DNA of 64,000 nucleotides. Origin: DATDCV01 sp036524155 (GTDB lineage Bacteria; Verrucomicrobiota; Verrucomicrobiia; Limisphaerales; UBA8199). The notes beneath the pieces were generated by a model that did no database searches, had not been told where the DNA came from, and saw only the letters and a program-made list of their open reading frames with translations. The DNA is taken from positions 1-64,000 of the forward strand of contig DATDCV010000506.1 of the NCBI GenBank assembly GCA_036524155.1, given 5' to 3'. Shown piece by piece: positions 1 to 8,800 of the stretch. Positions within the stretch are counted from its first letter, which is position 1; the number at the start of each line of letters is the position of its first letter. A program made the translations under genes and the position numbers.

Positions 1-2
1 GG

Positions 3-614
3 AATGTCGTGGGCATTGAACCGCTCACGGGGGCCGTGCTTTGGAAATTCGACAAATGGGAGTGCCATATCCCCGTCGCCAGCGCCGTCGATGCCGGTGA
101 AAACAAAGTGCTGATTGTGGGCGGCTATGAACTCGGCACGGTGATGCTCAAGGTCGAAAAAAAGGCCGGTGGCAGCTACGCGGCTACGGAGCTTTTCAGA
201 ACGAAACAATTCGGCGACCAAACAAAGCCGCCGGTGCTATACAAAGGCCACTTCTATGCTGAGTACGGGACGAATGAGCGGCGTGACGGTATGGTTTGTA
301 TGAGCCTGGATGGCGAGATCAAGTGGAAGACCAAACGTGCGCCTGATTTCAACAAGGGCAGCATGATCCTGGCAGACGGGCTAATTCTGGCCAGCGACGG
401 TGCGAGGTCGCTATATCTGGTAGAGCCCAATCCCTCTGAATTCAAACAACTCGCCTCAGCAGAGTTGTTTCCTGAAGCGGCAGCAGGTTCAGAAAATGAC
501 ATCGCTTCGCGAGTTGGGGGCAGAAACCAAAACTGGGCACCCTTGGCGCTTGCTGACGGCAAGCTCCTTATCCGAGACCAGGCCCAGTTGAAGTGCGTAA
601 AGGTTGCGCAATAG
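3..614 (+). CDS. PQQ-like beta-propeller protein, 5' end missing
   Basis: This is the C-terminal part of a secreted beta-propeller protein; the reading frame is open from the window edge, so the true start lies outside. Blade-like strands of the PQQ/BamB type are visible (G-x-V-L-W-K, G-E-I-K-W-K, L-A-D-G-x-L followed by hydrophobic strands), and the chain ends with a typical last blade reading A-D-G-K-L-L-I-R-D. The next gene, 37 bases downstream on the same strand, is a full-length protein of the same fold, so the two are probably co-transcribed. In this phylum such proteins are usually periplasmic; no enzymatic residues can be assigned from the fragment, and PQQ binding itself is not shown. 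Confidence 0.75.
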   Translation, partial: NVVGIEPLTGAVLWKFDKWECHIPVASAVDAGENKVLIVGGYELGTVMLKVEKKAGGSYAATELFRTKQFGDQTKPPVLYKGHFYAEYGTNERRDGMVCMSLDGEIKWKTKRAPDFNKGSMILADGLILASDGARSLYLVEPNPSEFKQLASAELFPEAAAGSENDIASRVGGRNQNWAPLALADGKLLIRDQAQLKCVKVAQ

Positions 615-651
615 CTCTTAGCCGTTCAAACTACCCGAGCCGGAAACCACT

Positions 652-2604
652 ATGATCGCTAGAAAACCCATCCTCGTGGCTGCGCTCGCGGCCCTCCTCA
701 TCCTTGGGACGCCCTACTCTCCTTTAGCGGACGATTGGCCGCAATGGCAGGGCCCCGACCGGAACTCCATTTCCAAGGAAACCGGCCTGCTCAAGCAATG
801 GCCGAAAGAGGGCCCATCGCTCGCCTGGAAGATCACAGGGCTGGGCGGCGGCGACAGCGCGCCCGCTATCGCCGCAGGGCGGATCTACGGCATGGCCAAT
901 CGCGGCGAGGACGAAGTCGTATGGGCCGTGTCCGAGAAGGATGGCAAGGAACTATGGGTGACGAAGCTCGGGCCGGCGTTCAAGCAGCAAGCGCCGCAGG
1001 GAAAAGAAGGGCCGGCTTGCACGCCAACGGTGGATGGTGAGCTGCTCTATGTCGAGGGGCTGGGCGGCGACGTGGCTTGCCTGCAGGTCAAAGACGGCAA
1101 GATCGTTTGGCGACGCAGCCTAACGAGTGACTTTGGCGGGCGCGCACCGATGTGGAGTTACCGTGAATCGCCGCTGATTGATGGTGATAAGCTAATCTGC
1201 ACCCCCGGCAGCGATGACGCGATGCTGGTGGCTCTCGACAAGTTGACCGGGAAAACGATTTGGAAGAGCCAGATGCCCAGTGGCGCCGGCGCCGGTGCCG
1301 GTGGTCCTGGCGGTCCTGGTGGCGGTCCCGGTGTTCCCGGTAGTGCGGGCGGACGCGGTGGTGGTTCGGCTCCGGCGGTCACTGGAACCAAGGACCCGGG
1401 CTTGTTCACGAGCGAGCATTGGGGCATGACGACTTTCTCCCGCAAGATTCCCAACGGGAAGTATCTCGCGAAGCTCTACTTTGCGGAGACCTATGAAGGC
1501 ATTACCGGCGCCGGCCAGCGCGTTTTCTCCTTCAATGTCCAGGGGAAGGAATTTAAGGACTTTGATATTTGGGCAAAGACCGGCGGTCGCAACCGCGCCT
1601 ATATTGAAACTGTGCCTGTGGAAGTAACCGACGGAGAGTTCCGCATCGTGTTCACGCGCCAGGTTGAAAACCCGGCAATCAACGCGATTGAAATCACTCC
1701 GCAAGCTGAGGCTGCAACCGGCGCGGCGGCTTCCGCAGCGGCAATCCGGATTAAGGCCGGCCTGTCGGCGCCGTTTACGGATTCGAGCGGCCAGGTTTGG
1801 CAGGCGGATACCGGTTTTGAGGGCGGCATGATGAGCCAGGTGGGTGGTGGTTTTGGAGGCGGCCCTGGCGCTGGAGCCGGCGGTTTCGGCGGTGGTATGG
1901 GTCGTCCCGGTGGCGGGCCCGGCGGACGCGGCGGCGGGTTCGGCGGTTCAGGAGCGGCCTACTCCTCGGTCATCGCCATCGACTTCGAGGGACAGCGGCA
2001 GTACGTGCAACTGACGGCGAGGGCACTGATCGGTGTCGCGGCGTCCGACGGCAAGTTCCTCTGGCGGTATGACCCGCCGGCAAATCGCATGGGCATCAAC
2101 TGTTCCACGCCTCTTTACCACGACGGCATGGTGTTTGCCGCCTCGGCCTATGGTGCGGGCGGTGGGTTGGTGAAGCTGAGCAAAGATGCAAACGGCGGCG
2201 TCAAGGCCGAGGAAGTTTATGCCACCAGGAAGATGCAAAACCACCACGGCGGCATGATCCTCCTCGATGGCTGCCTCTATGGCGCCAACGGGGGCAACGA
2301 AGGCGGCTTCCTGATCTGTCTCGACTTCAACACCGGCAAAGTCCTCTGGGACGGGCGGGATGATTCCGAACGCCGGGCGCCGAAAGGGTCGGTGGCTCTG
2401 GCGGATGGCCGCCTCTATTACCGGACAGAGAAGGGAACCATGCTGCTGATTGAGCCAAGTCCTAAGGAATACATTGAGCATGGCCGCTTCGAGCAACCTG
2501 ACCGCACCAGACTGCCGGCCTGGGCGCACCCGGTTGTCGCCAATGGAAGACTATATGTGCGCGACCAGGATCTACTGCTCTGCTATGACGTAAAGGCGAA
2601 GTAG
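652..2604 (+). CDS. Secreted PQQ-like beta-propeller protein with inserted malectin-like domain
   Basis: A 650-residue exported protein. Residues 1-26 form a signal peptide (hydrophobic core after R-K), followed by the [10 protein letters not shown] start common in verrucomicrobial and planctomycete propellers. Blades of the PQQ type occupy about residues 40-215 and 440-650. Between them sit two glycine-rich linkers (about 214-240 and 394-440) bracketing a carbohydrate-binding malectin-like domain. Residues 247-353 match the C-terminal two thirds of malectin (Y-F-A-E-T-Y, A-G-Q-R-V-F, F-D-I-W-A, then A-I-N-A-I-E-I), while residues 363-393 match its N-terminal strand ([16 protein letters not shown]). 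The order is therefore reversed. It lies in an apparent operon with the neighbouring propeller and molybdoenzyme genes. Ligand and enzymatic role are unknown. Confidence 0.85.
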   Translation: MIARKPILVAALAALLILGTPYSPLADDWPQWQGPDRNSISKETGLLKQWPKEGPSLAWKITGLGGGDSAPAIAAGRIYGMANRGEDEVVWAVSEKDGKELWVTKLGPAFKQQAPQGKEGPACTPTVDGELLYVEGLGGDVACLQVKDGKIVWRRSLTSDFGGRAPMWSYRESPLIDGDKLICTPGSDDAMLVALDKLTGKTIWKSQMPSGAGAGAGGPGGPGGGPGVPGSAGGRGGGSAPAVTGTKDPGLFTSEHWGMTTFSRKIPNGKYLAKLYFAETYEGITGAGQRVFSFNVQGKEFKDFDIWAKTGGRNRAYIETVPVEVTDGEFRIVFTRQVENPAINAIEITPQAEAATGAAASAAAIRIKAGLSAPFTDSSGQVWQADTGFEGGMMSQVGGGFGGGPGAGAGGFGGGMGRPGGGPGGRGGGFGGSGAAYSSVIAIDFEGQRQYVQLTARALIGVAASDGKFLWRYDPPANRMGINCSTPLYHDGMVFAASAYGAGGGLVKLSKDANGGVKAEEVYATRKMQNHHGGMILLDGCLYGANGGNEGGFLICLDFNTGKVLWDGRDDSERRAPKGSVALADGRLYYRTEKGTMLLIEPSPKEYIEHGRFEQPDRTRLPAWAHPVVANGRLYVRDQDLLLCYDVKAK

Positions 2605-2669
2605 GGCTTTCGTCATCCCCATGCAAATGAGCAAGCGCGACTTCTCGCTTCCCGCCAAGGATATGACTC

Positions 2670-3905
2670 ATGGATGAACAAGGCCAACTGACTCGGCGTG
2701 GTTTCCTGCGGTTGGGAAGCGCCGCGGTCGCGGCGTGGAGCGTTTCAGACCTCAAGGGCGCCGATGCCCCCATCGAGCCTCAATTGCGGGAGGCAATCGC
2801 AAAACTGGAGTATCTGACCCCTCTGGATCGCGCATTCATCCTCGATAAAGGCAAAGCCGGAGTGGCCAAACTTCCACTCGAGGAACTTCGCGAGGTGGGA
2901 CTCACGCCGGATACGTGGTCGCTGGAAGTAATCGCCGACCCTACCAGCAACAGCGTCGTGGAGCATCCGCTCTCGGGCAGCAATGCCCTGGGCTGGCAGG
3001 ACCTGATGCGCCTGGCGGACAAACACTCCGTCCGCTTCCTCCACGTGTGCAACTGCACCAATGGGCAGGATCCCTTCCACATGAGCCTATGGGAGGGCGT
3101 TCCGCTCCGCGAGGTCGTATCGCTTACCCGGCCCAGGGAGAATGTCCGCCGCATCTACTATCAAAGCCAACACGGCGTGAACCTGCCGCCGTTCCAGAGT
3201 TCGCTGGCCCTGAGCCAGGTCCTGGAAGAGCCGCCGGGGCAGATGCCGGTCGTACTGGCCTACAAAATGAATGACCAACTCATTCCGGCCTCGCGTGGCG
3301 GGCCCGTCCGCGTGGTGGTCCCTGGGGCCTACGGCAGCAAGTCCATCAAATGGGTGAAACGTGTCGTCCTGACCAACGACTACAAGTCCAACGATTCAGA
3401 CGCCGAGCTGAATAACGACCCCGAAAACCCGATGAAAACCCGGGCCCGGTTTATCAACGCTCCAAAGGAGATTCCGGCGGGGAAACCGTTCGTGTTGACG
3501 GGCTGGGCGCAGGTTGGGATTTCCGGGCTGAAGAAGGTCCAGTATTGCGTACACCCTCACAAGGAAGCATGGCCGCAGGACGATCCGTACCGGGCCCGGG
3601 CAAATTGGCGGGACGCGCCGATCCTGCCGCCACCGGCAGACTGGGGCGGGGGCTTGCCGGGAGGCAAGCTGCCTCCGACGAATCAAACCGACCCGAGAAC
3701 GGGTTTGCCTGTGGAATGGCCTCTTCGCTTTACCATCGTGCACTGGGCGGTGTGGCTGCCGGGCTTGAGCGCCGGCAGTTATGACCTGGGCTGCCGCACG
3801 ATCGACAGCAAGGGGATGGCACAACCCTTGCCGCGCACACTTCCGAGAACCGGCTTTAACACGCTCCACGTGGTAAACCTGGTCGTGAAAACAGAAGCGT
3901 ATTGA
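2670..3905 (+). CDS. Tat-exported sulfite-oxidase-family molybdopterin oxidoreductase
   Basis: A 411-residue protein of the sulfite oxidase/YedY-like molybdopterin family. Residues 8-16 (T-R-R-G-F-L-R-L-G) are a twin-arginine export signal, so the folded, cofactor-loaded enzyme should act in the periplasm. The Mo-ligating cysteine region is C127-N-C129-T-N-G, followed by W-E-G-V-P-L-R-E-V, corresponding to the family's C-x-G-N...W-x-G-x-x-L stretch; either cysteine could be the ligand. Residues about 255-411 resemble the Mo-co dimerisation domain (I-P-A-G-K-P-F-V-L-T-G-W-A, L-K-K-V-Q-Y). It starts 65 bases after the propeller gene. No haem domain is present, so an external electron acceptor is expected; the substrate cannot be deduced. 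The ATG at 2670 fits the Tat signal. Confidence 0.8.
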   Translation: MDEQGQLTRRGFLRLGSAAVAAWSVSDLKGADAPIEPQLREAIAKLEYLTPLDRAFILDKGKAGVAKLPLEELREVGLTPDTWSLEVIADPTSNSVVEHPLSGSNALGWQDLMRLADKHSVRFLHVCNCTNGQDPFHMSLWEGVPLREVVSLTRPRENVRRIYYQSQHGVNLPPFQSSLALSQVLEEPPGQMPVVLAYKMNDQLIPASRGGPVRVVVPGAYGSKSIKWVKRVVLTNDYKSNDSDAELNNDPENPMKTRARFINAPKEIPAGKPFVLTGWAQVGISGLKKVQYCVHPHKEAWPQDDPYRARANWRDAPILPPPADWGGGLPGGKLPPTNQTDPRTGLPVEWPLRFTIVHWAVWLPGLSAGSYDLGCRTIDSKGMAQPLPRTLPRTGFNTLHVVNLVVKTEAY

Positions 3906-3938
3906 AGGGCTGGTGAAGCTCAGGGTATTATCAGGGGG

Positions 3939-5810
3939 ATGAGTGCGATCCGCAGGTTGAGTTTCAGCCTGGCCATACTGTTGGGCAGCGTTCAAGCCAT
4001 TCCCGCCGAGTTGAGTAAAGCGCAGCAGATCCTGCTCAACCAGGGGCTGCAGATTCAGGGGATGGTCACTAGGGACGATGTGTTTCATCTGAACACCTTT
4101 TCGAACGCGGGGTTCACGTCCATCAATTGGCTCTGGGAATCCACTCCTTCATTGATGGGGCCGGCGCCGGGGTTCGGGTGGTCGCGCTGGGTCAACGGGG
4201 AGACGAACATGCCCGGGCAGCCGAGGTGGCCCAACGAGACGCCTTATCTCGGCTCGCTGCTGAGCCTGCAATTGGCGGATGAGTGGGATCTCAACACCCA
4301 GTGGATACGCGAACGGGCGGTAGCCTGGTTCAACTCAGTCCGGACGAATTGGCCCAACACAATTCTGTACGGCAACAATTGGGGCGGGCAAATCAGCGAT
4401 GCGGCGCTGGGCGACTTCATTGGGCGCGCCAGGCCGGACATGCTCTGCTTCGACACTTACCCCTTCCAGTCCGAATTCAACGCGAGCCTGCCGAACCACA
4501 CCGGCAATCCGATCGGCTGGGACAGGCCCAACTCGCTGCTGGCGCGCTGGTATGGGGACCTGCGGCAGTATCGCGCGTGGGCCTTGAGCGCCAATATCCC
4601 GTTTGGCATTTACCGGCAGAGTTTTCATGCCGTGCAGGATTACAACAGCACGGTTTATCGCGATCCGTCCCCGTCGGAACTGCGGCTCAACACGTTTGCC
4701 GCGCTGGCGTTCAACGCGAAGTGGCTCATCAATTTTACCTATAATACCGGCGCGTCCTCGCTGTTCCGCAACCCGGGCGGGGACAGCTATCCCACCGCGC
4801 TGTATGCGGAGCAGGCGGACGTGAACCGCCGCGCGTTGAACCTCGGCAAGGCGCTGGTTTGTCTGAAACCGGTTTACGAGCTGCACAACCAGAACGATGT
4901 GAACCCGCCGCTGGGTCCGGTGAGCGCCGATCCGTGTGTTTGTTTTCAGGACGGGATGGTCAGCAGCATCCTTTTTGTCCGGGGCCGGTACCTGGCGGGG
5001 GGAGTCACGAACTGGACGGATCTGCCGAATTCGTTTCAGAGCGATCCGCAGGCGGCGAGCGCCAACCCGGCCAGCCCATCCGCAACCTCCTATAGCTGGT
5101 GGGAATACCAGAAGAACGATCCTTACCTGGCCGGCTGGGTGGTGACCAACAAGGCCGCGGTGAAAAACAACGGCCTCCCAGGCGAAGTGATCATCGCGTG
5201 GCTGCGTCCGCTGGACGAGAGCTTCGACGGCCCGGCGTTCACGAACGAAACCTATATGATGGTGGTCAACGGGCTGACGGCGACGAACGGCACGGCGGCC
5301 GATTGTCTGCAAGAGATCAAACTTAACTTCATCGCCGCGGTCCCGGCGGCGGTGGTGATGCTCGACGCCATTTCCGGCCAATTACAGACAAACACAATGC
5401 CGATCATTCCGAACTCGGGCGGCCGGCGGCAGTTGGTGCTGAACCTGAACGGCGGCGACGCGGCGCTGTTCAAGTTTGACGATGGCGCGCCGTTCGTTGG
5501 TTTTGCGCGGCCGTCGCCGCCGCGGTTGGGCCTCCGCCTGGAGTCGGGCACGCCGTCAGTAAGCCTGACCGGGCTCACGCCGGGCGCGCGTTACCAACTG
5601 GAGTCGACGCCGTGGGTGGCCAACCCGGCCTGGACGTGCCTCGCAAGCTTCATGCTGACGAGCTCGAACTACGAGTACCTCGACGTGGGCGCCTCCAACG
5701 GCGGCTTTTACCGCGCCATCGGTTTGGCTGCGGAGTGGGCGTCGGGCCGCGGCGATTTCGCGAGCGGCTTCAACGATTTGGGGGAGCGCCAGTCTGACTT
5801 GCGGCGATAA
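3939..5810 (+). CDS. Secreted glycoside-hydrolase-like protein with C-terminal FYR module
   Basis: A 623-residue exported protein with a signal peptide (residues 1-24, cleavage near Q-A-I-P-A). The central part reads like a TIM-barrel glycosidase: strands followed by acidic residues (L-A-D-E-W-D at about 106, M-L-C-F-D-T-Y-P-F at about 168) and many aromatic residues. I cannot assign it to a numbered GH family. Residues about 520-597 form a beta-rich module with the pattern Y-x-L-E-S...W-x-C-L...F-Y-R seen at the C terminus of eight other secreted proteins here. After F-Y-R the chain runs about 28 residues further, into DNA antisense to the conserved C-terminal region of the convergent hydrogenase protease gene, so the tail may be a stop-codon loss. 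Confidence 0.6.
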   Translation: MSAIRRLSFSLAILLGSVQAIPAELSKAQQILLNQGLQIQGMVTRDDVFHLNTFSNAGFTSINWLWESTPSLMGPAPGFGWSRWVNGETNMPGQPRWPNETPYLGSLLSLQLADEWDLNTQWIRERAVAWFNSVRTNWPNTILYGNNWGGQISDAALGDFIGRARPDMLCFDTYPFQSEFNASLPNHTGNPIGWDRPNSLLARWYGDLRQYRAWALSANIPFGIYRQSFHAVQDYNSTVYRDPSPSELRLNTFAALAFNAKWLINFTYNTGASSLFRNPGGDSYPTALYAEQADVNRRALNLGKALVCLKPVYELHNQNDVNPPLGPVSADPCVCFQDGMVSSILFVRGRYLAGGVTNWTDLPNSFQSDPQAASANPASPSATSYSWWEYQKNDPYLAGWVVTNKAAVKNNGLPGEVIIAWLRPLDESFDGPAFTNETYMMVVNGLTATNGTAADCLQEIKLNFIAAVPAAVVMLDAISGQLQTNTMPIIPNSGGRRQLVLNLNGGDAALFKFDDGAPFVGFARPSPPRLGLRLESGTPSVSLTGLTPGARYQLESTPWVANPAWTCLASFMLTSSNYEYLDVGASNGGFYRAIGLAAEWASGRGDFASGFNDLGERQSDLRR

Positions 5811-6242
5811 CTCGAGCCCATAATCCACCACAGCCGGTTGAACACCTAGAATAGTGATCTCAGGCCGCGAGTGCTCCGGGATGAATTCAAGGACTGCCAG
5901 CAACCCCAGCTCATGCAGCGATTTGGGCAAGAGCGGGGGAGCGACTTGTGAAGCCGAGCAGGAGTAAAGGGTGCCGGGCGCGCCAGCGGCATCCATCGCG
6001 TCGATGGCAAGCACCCGGCCGGCACCCTCCAGCCAGGAGATAGCCCCGAAGACGTCGGTTCCGACCTCCAGCAGTTGTGTGCCGGGTGGCGGATCAGCCA
6101 TGAGCTGGCGAACTGCGTGCACGCCGACCCCGTCGTCGCGCATCAAACAATTCCCCAAACCCACGATCAGACCGACAGGCACGCCGCCGCCAGGTCCTGA
6201 GTCCGGTCCTGGCGAACGACTGCCCATTGTCACAGGCCACAC
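5556..6242 (-). CDS. Hydrogenase maturation protease (HyaD/HybD family)
   Basis: Endopeptidase predicted to remove the C-terminal extension of the hydrogenase large subunit after nickel insertion. It has the family signature G-L-G-N-x-L-M-R-D-D-G-V-G near the N terminus, an acidic residue in V-G-T-D-V-F, I-D-A-M-D further on, and the nickel-binding histidine region S-L-H-E-L-G. It begins 9 bases after the large-subunit stop, with a GTG at 6242 or an ATG at 6227; the homologous part starts only at V-P-V-G-L-I-V-G, so the start is uncertain. Conserved homology ends near 5745, and the remaining 60 or so residues are antisense to the convergent gene and look non-native. Acts in the cytoplasm before Tat export of the enzyme. 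Confidence 0.85.
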   Translation of the reverse strand: MWPVTMGSRSPGPDSGPGGGVPVGLIVGLGNCLMRDDGVGVHAVRQLMADPPPGTQLLEVGTDVFGAISWLEGAGRVLAIDAMDAAGAPGTLYSCSASQVAPPLLPKSLHELGLLAVLEFIPEHSRPEITILGVQPAVVDYGLELSPQVRLALPQIVEAAREIAAARRPLRSQTDGAVKAAVGGAHVEVLVVRARQHEACEARPGRVGHPRRRLQLVTRARREPGQAY

Positions 6243-6251
6243 AGCGACCCT

Positions 6252-7706
6252 TTATGAGACTGCGCAGACCGGCGCCGAATTTGCTTTTTGTGGCACCCAG
6301 CCCGTCACATGCACGCCCGCGTTCGGGCGCATTACATGCACTGCGCACGACAGGCACGGGTCAAAGGAATGGACCACGCGCAGCACTTCAATGGGCTGAT
6401 TGGTGTCGCTCACCGGGGTCCCGAGAAGCGCCTTTTCGAGCGGGCCGGGCAGGCCGAGATCGTCCGCCGGCGACGCATTCCAGCAGGTGGGCGTGATAAT
6501 CTGGTAACGGGCGATTTTGCCCTCCACGATCCGCAGCCAATGGCCCAGCGCGCCCCGAGGCGCCTCGGTGAGGCCTACTCCGCTGCCTTGCTTGGGTGTG
6601 AGATAGGTCGTGTAAGGGGATTGATTAGGCACCAGTTGATTGAGCCAAACCAGGATTGCGTTGGCGATTTTGAGCGTTTCGTACGCGCGGGCACGGTGAC
6701 GGTCCATCACCGAGATGCCTTGCCGGTAATCCCCGTTCACCCACATGCGGGCGAGCGCGCCGGTCTCGTAAGGCTGGCCGGCATAACGCGGCGCCTTGAG
6801 CCACGAGTAGGCGCCGGCCTTCGGCTGCAGGGGGACGGTCGAGCCATTGACCGGACTGAGATTGTTGGTTGAATTGTCGTACCACGAGTAGGTGACCTTT
6901 TCTGTGATCGCGGCGGTGTCGACCGCCTGGATGCTGCTCGAGCCGTTTTGCGCGCGGCCCGGACGCAACAGCTTCTGCGAACCAGCCGCATCCAACTCGA
7001 AAACTCCAAAGGCCAGCAGGTTGCCGTAGCCACCGCCAATGTCGAAGTAATCCTGATACACGGAGGCCAGCGCCTCCACGTCTGGAAGGTAGACGTTTTG
7101 GATGAACGCGAGCAGCTCGTTGCAGTAGGCGCGGAATTGGGTGATCTGGGCTGACTGCGGCCGGCAGGTGAACCCGCCGGGAATGTAGGCCGGGGCCAGT
7201 GGCATGCGCCCGCCAAAAATGGCCCCCATCTCATAGGCCTTGCGCGTCATGGCCAGCGCTTGAACGTAATGGCCGACGAGCGCGTCGGTCGTGGACTGGT
7301 CAAAACGGCGGTCCACCGCCCAGCTCGGCTGCCAGGGTGCCGTACCGGGTCCTTCAAGGTAGTCCAGGGCCGCCAGGTGATAGAAATGCAACAGGTGCGA
7401 CTGGACGAAATTCGCGGCGAGCACCAGGTTCCGCAGCAAGCGGCCGTTGGCGGGGACGGTTTTGTTGGCCGCGCGATCCAACGCGAGCACGGCGGCCTGG
7501 CCATGGGGAATCGGGCAGACGCCGCAGATGCGCTGGGTGATGTGCGGCGCGTCCCACGGGTCACGATTGGCCAGAATAGTTTCAAAGCCGCGGAAGAGCG
7601 TGCCGCTCGCGCGAGCGTCAACGACGTGGCCGGCTTCAACGGCCACTTCCACCTTGAGGTGGCCTTCCAAACGAGTGATGGGGTCCAGGGTTACGACGGT
7701 AGGCAT
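6252..7706 (-). CDS. [NiFe]-hydrogenase large subunit, group 1-like
   Basis: Catalytic subunit of a hydrogen-oxidising [NiFe]-hydrogenase. The N-terminal motif R-I-C61-G-V-C64-P and the C-terminal D-P-C451-L-S-C454-A-V-H457 supply the four Ni/Fe cysteine ligands. The 27 residues after H457 are the extension removed by the maturation protease encoded next. I place the start at the ATG at 7706, 4 bases after the small-subunit stop, because it gives the standard beginning T-L-D-P-I-T-R-L-E-G-H; the reading frame stays open upstream but overlaps the small subunit. The subunit has no signal of its own and would be carried through Tat bound to the small subunit. At 484 residues it is shorter than many membrane-bound homologues. 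Confidence 0.92.
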   Translation of the reverse strand: MPTVVTLDPITRLEGHLKVEVAVEAGHVVDARASGTLFRGFETILANRDPWDAPHITQRICGVCPIPHGQAAVLALDRAANKTVPANGRLLRNLVLAANFVQSHLLHFYHLAALDYLEGPGTAPWQPSWAVDRRFDQSTTDALVGHYVQALAMTRKAYEMGAIFGGRMPLAPAYIPGGFTCRPQSAQITQFRAYCNELLAFIQNVYLPDVEALASVYQDYFDIGGGYGNLLAFGVFELDAAGSQKLLRPGRAQNGSSSIQAVDTAAITEKVTYSWYDNSTNNLSPVNGSTVPLQPKAGAYSWLKAPRYAGQPYETGALARMWVNGDYRQGISVMDRHRARAYETLKIANAILVWLNQLVPNQSPYTTYLTPKQGSGVGLTEAPRGALGHWLRIVEGKIARYQIITPTCWNASPADDLGLPGPLEKALLGTPVSDTNQPIEVLRVVHSFDPCLSCAVHVMRPNAGVHVTGWVPQKANSAPVCAVS

Positions 7707-7710
7707 AAAA

Positions 7711-8604
7711 TCACGCAGGTTGATGATTGAAACGGCCGCCAGGGAAGTTGGGGCTGGTGCATCCATTGCAGGGCGCACCGGCTCCGACGCACCAATTCAC
7801 GCCGTTGTTCCACTTCAGGGTGGGGCAGTTGGCCCGGGTCTCCGGGCCACGGCATCCCAACTCCTTGAGGCACTGGCCGGAGACGGCGAAGGTTTTTGCT
7901 TCCTGTCTGCCCAACAGCGGGCATCGTTCGTGGACGATCTCGCCGTAGAGGCTCCTGGGCCGACCGTACGAGTCCAGACTGATCGGCTTCCCCTGCAATA
8001 ACTGCACAATGGTCCAGACCATCCAGTTCGGGTGTGGCGGGCAGCCCGCCACATTGATCGTTGGGCGGCCCGTAAGCGCCTGGGCGCTCACGACCCCAGT
8101 CGGATTCGGCGGCGCTGCAGGGATGCCGCCAAAGGACGAGCAGGTTCCGATGCTCAGAATCGCCGTCGCGCGCGCGCCCAGGCTCCTCACCGCGTCCTGA
8201 AGAGTCACGTCCGCTCCGTCGAGGGTCCAGGAGTAGCACGCCCCGCCGCCGAACCGCGTGGGAATTCCGCCCTCGAGTGCGAGGATGTAATTCCCCCTTT
8301 GCCGCACCTCTTCGATCACCATGGCGGCCGGCTCGCCCGCGACCGGCGTCAGGTTCGGATGATAAGCCAGATTTATGTAATTAATCAGCACATCCGCGGC
8401 TGAAGTCGGGGCCGTCGGGCTCACATAATCCAGGAACGACATGGTGCACCCGGTGCAACCGCTGCCCTGAAGCCACAACACCGTTGGCCCCGCCGGGTTG
8501 GCCATGGCCCGGGTCAGCCCCGTCAGATCAAACGGGTCCAACCCAAGCCCCGCAGCGGATACACTTACGAATTTGAAGAAACTACGACGCGATATCTGTT
8601 TCAT
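7711..8604 (-). CDS. [NiFe]-hydrogenase small subunit with Tat signal, no C-terminal anchor
   Basis: Electron-transfer subunit of the hydrogenase. It opens with a twin-arginine signal (S-R6-R7-S-F-F-K). Proximal-cluster cysteines are C50-x-x-C53, the one in G-T-C-S-S-F-G-G and the one in G-C-P-P-H-P. Further ligands for distal and medial clusters are H-E-R-C, Q-C-L-K-E-L-G-C, N-C-P, W-C-V-G-A-G-A-P-C-N-G-C. The protein ends a few residues after the last cluster (297 residues in all), so the hydrophobic anchor helix of membrane-bound group 1 enzymes is missing. No cytochrome b gene lies nearby. The enzyme therefore looks soluble in the periplasm, with an unidentified electron acceptor. First gene of the minus-strand operon. 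Confidence 0.92.
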   Translation of the reverse strand: MKQISRRSFFKFVSVSAAGLGLDPFDLTGLTRAMANPAGPTVLWLQGSGCTGCTMSFLDYVSPTAPTSAADVLINYINLAYHPNLTPVAGEPAAMVIEEVRQRGNYILALEGGIPTRFGGGACYSWTLDGADVTLQDAVRSLGARATAILSIGTCSSFGGIPAAPPNPTGVVSAQALTGRPTINVAGCPPHPNWMVWTIVQLLQGKPISLDSYGRPRSLYGEIVHERCPLLGRQEAKTFAVSGQCLKELGCRGPETRANCPTLKWNNGVNWCVGAGAPCNGCTSPNFPGGRFNHQPA

Positions 8605-8800
8605 AACTTTGACCCAACCAGATTCTCTGCGGCCGTCGACCTTCCGATCGCCAACCGGTTTGCTGCCCGGGAGGCTACCACACCGGAGGCGCTCGTCCGC
8701 AACTAGTCTTTTCCTAGGCGTAAGAGAATCTACTGAGTAATGCGCAACCCCTTTTCAGAGCCCGAGCAGATTTCGCGGAACATCCCGCTCGCTTACCAGT

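Noticed and set aside
1192..1704. Long minus-strand frame inside the malectin/propeller gene
   Set aside because: It is a by-product of the glycine-rich, high-GC coding strand, with low-complexity R/T/G composition.
4335..5381. 348-codon minus-strand frame inside the hydrolase-like gene
   Set aside because: Composition is arginine-, valine- and histidine-rich shadow sequence without domains; the plus-strand gene has a signal peptide and coherent protein features.
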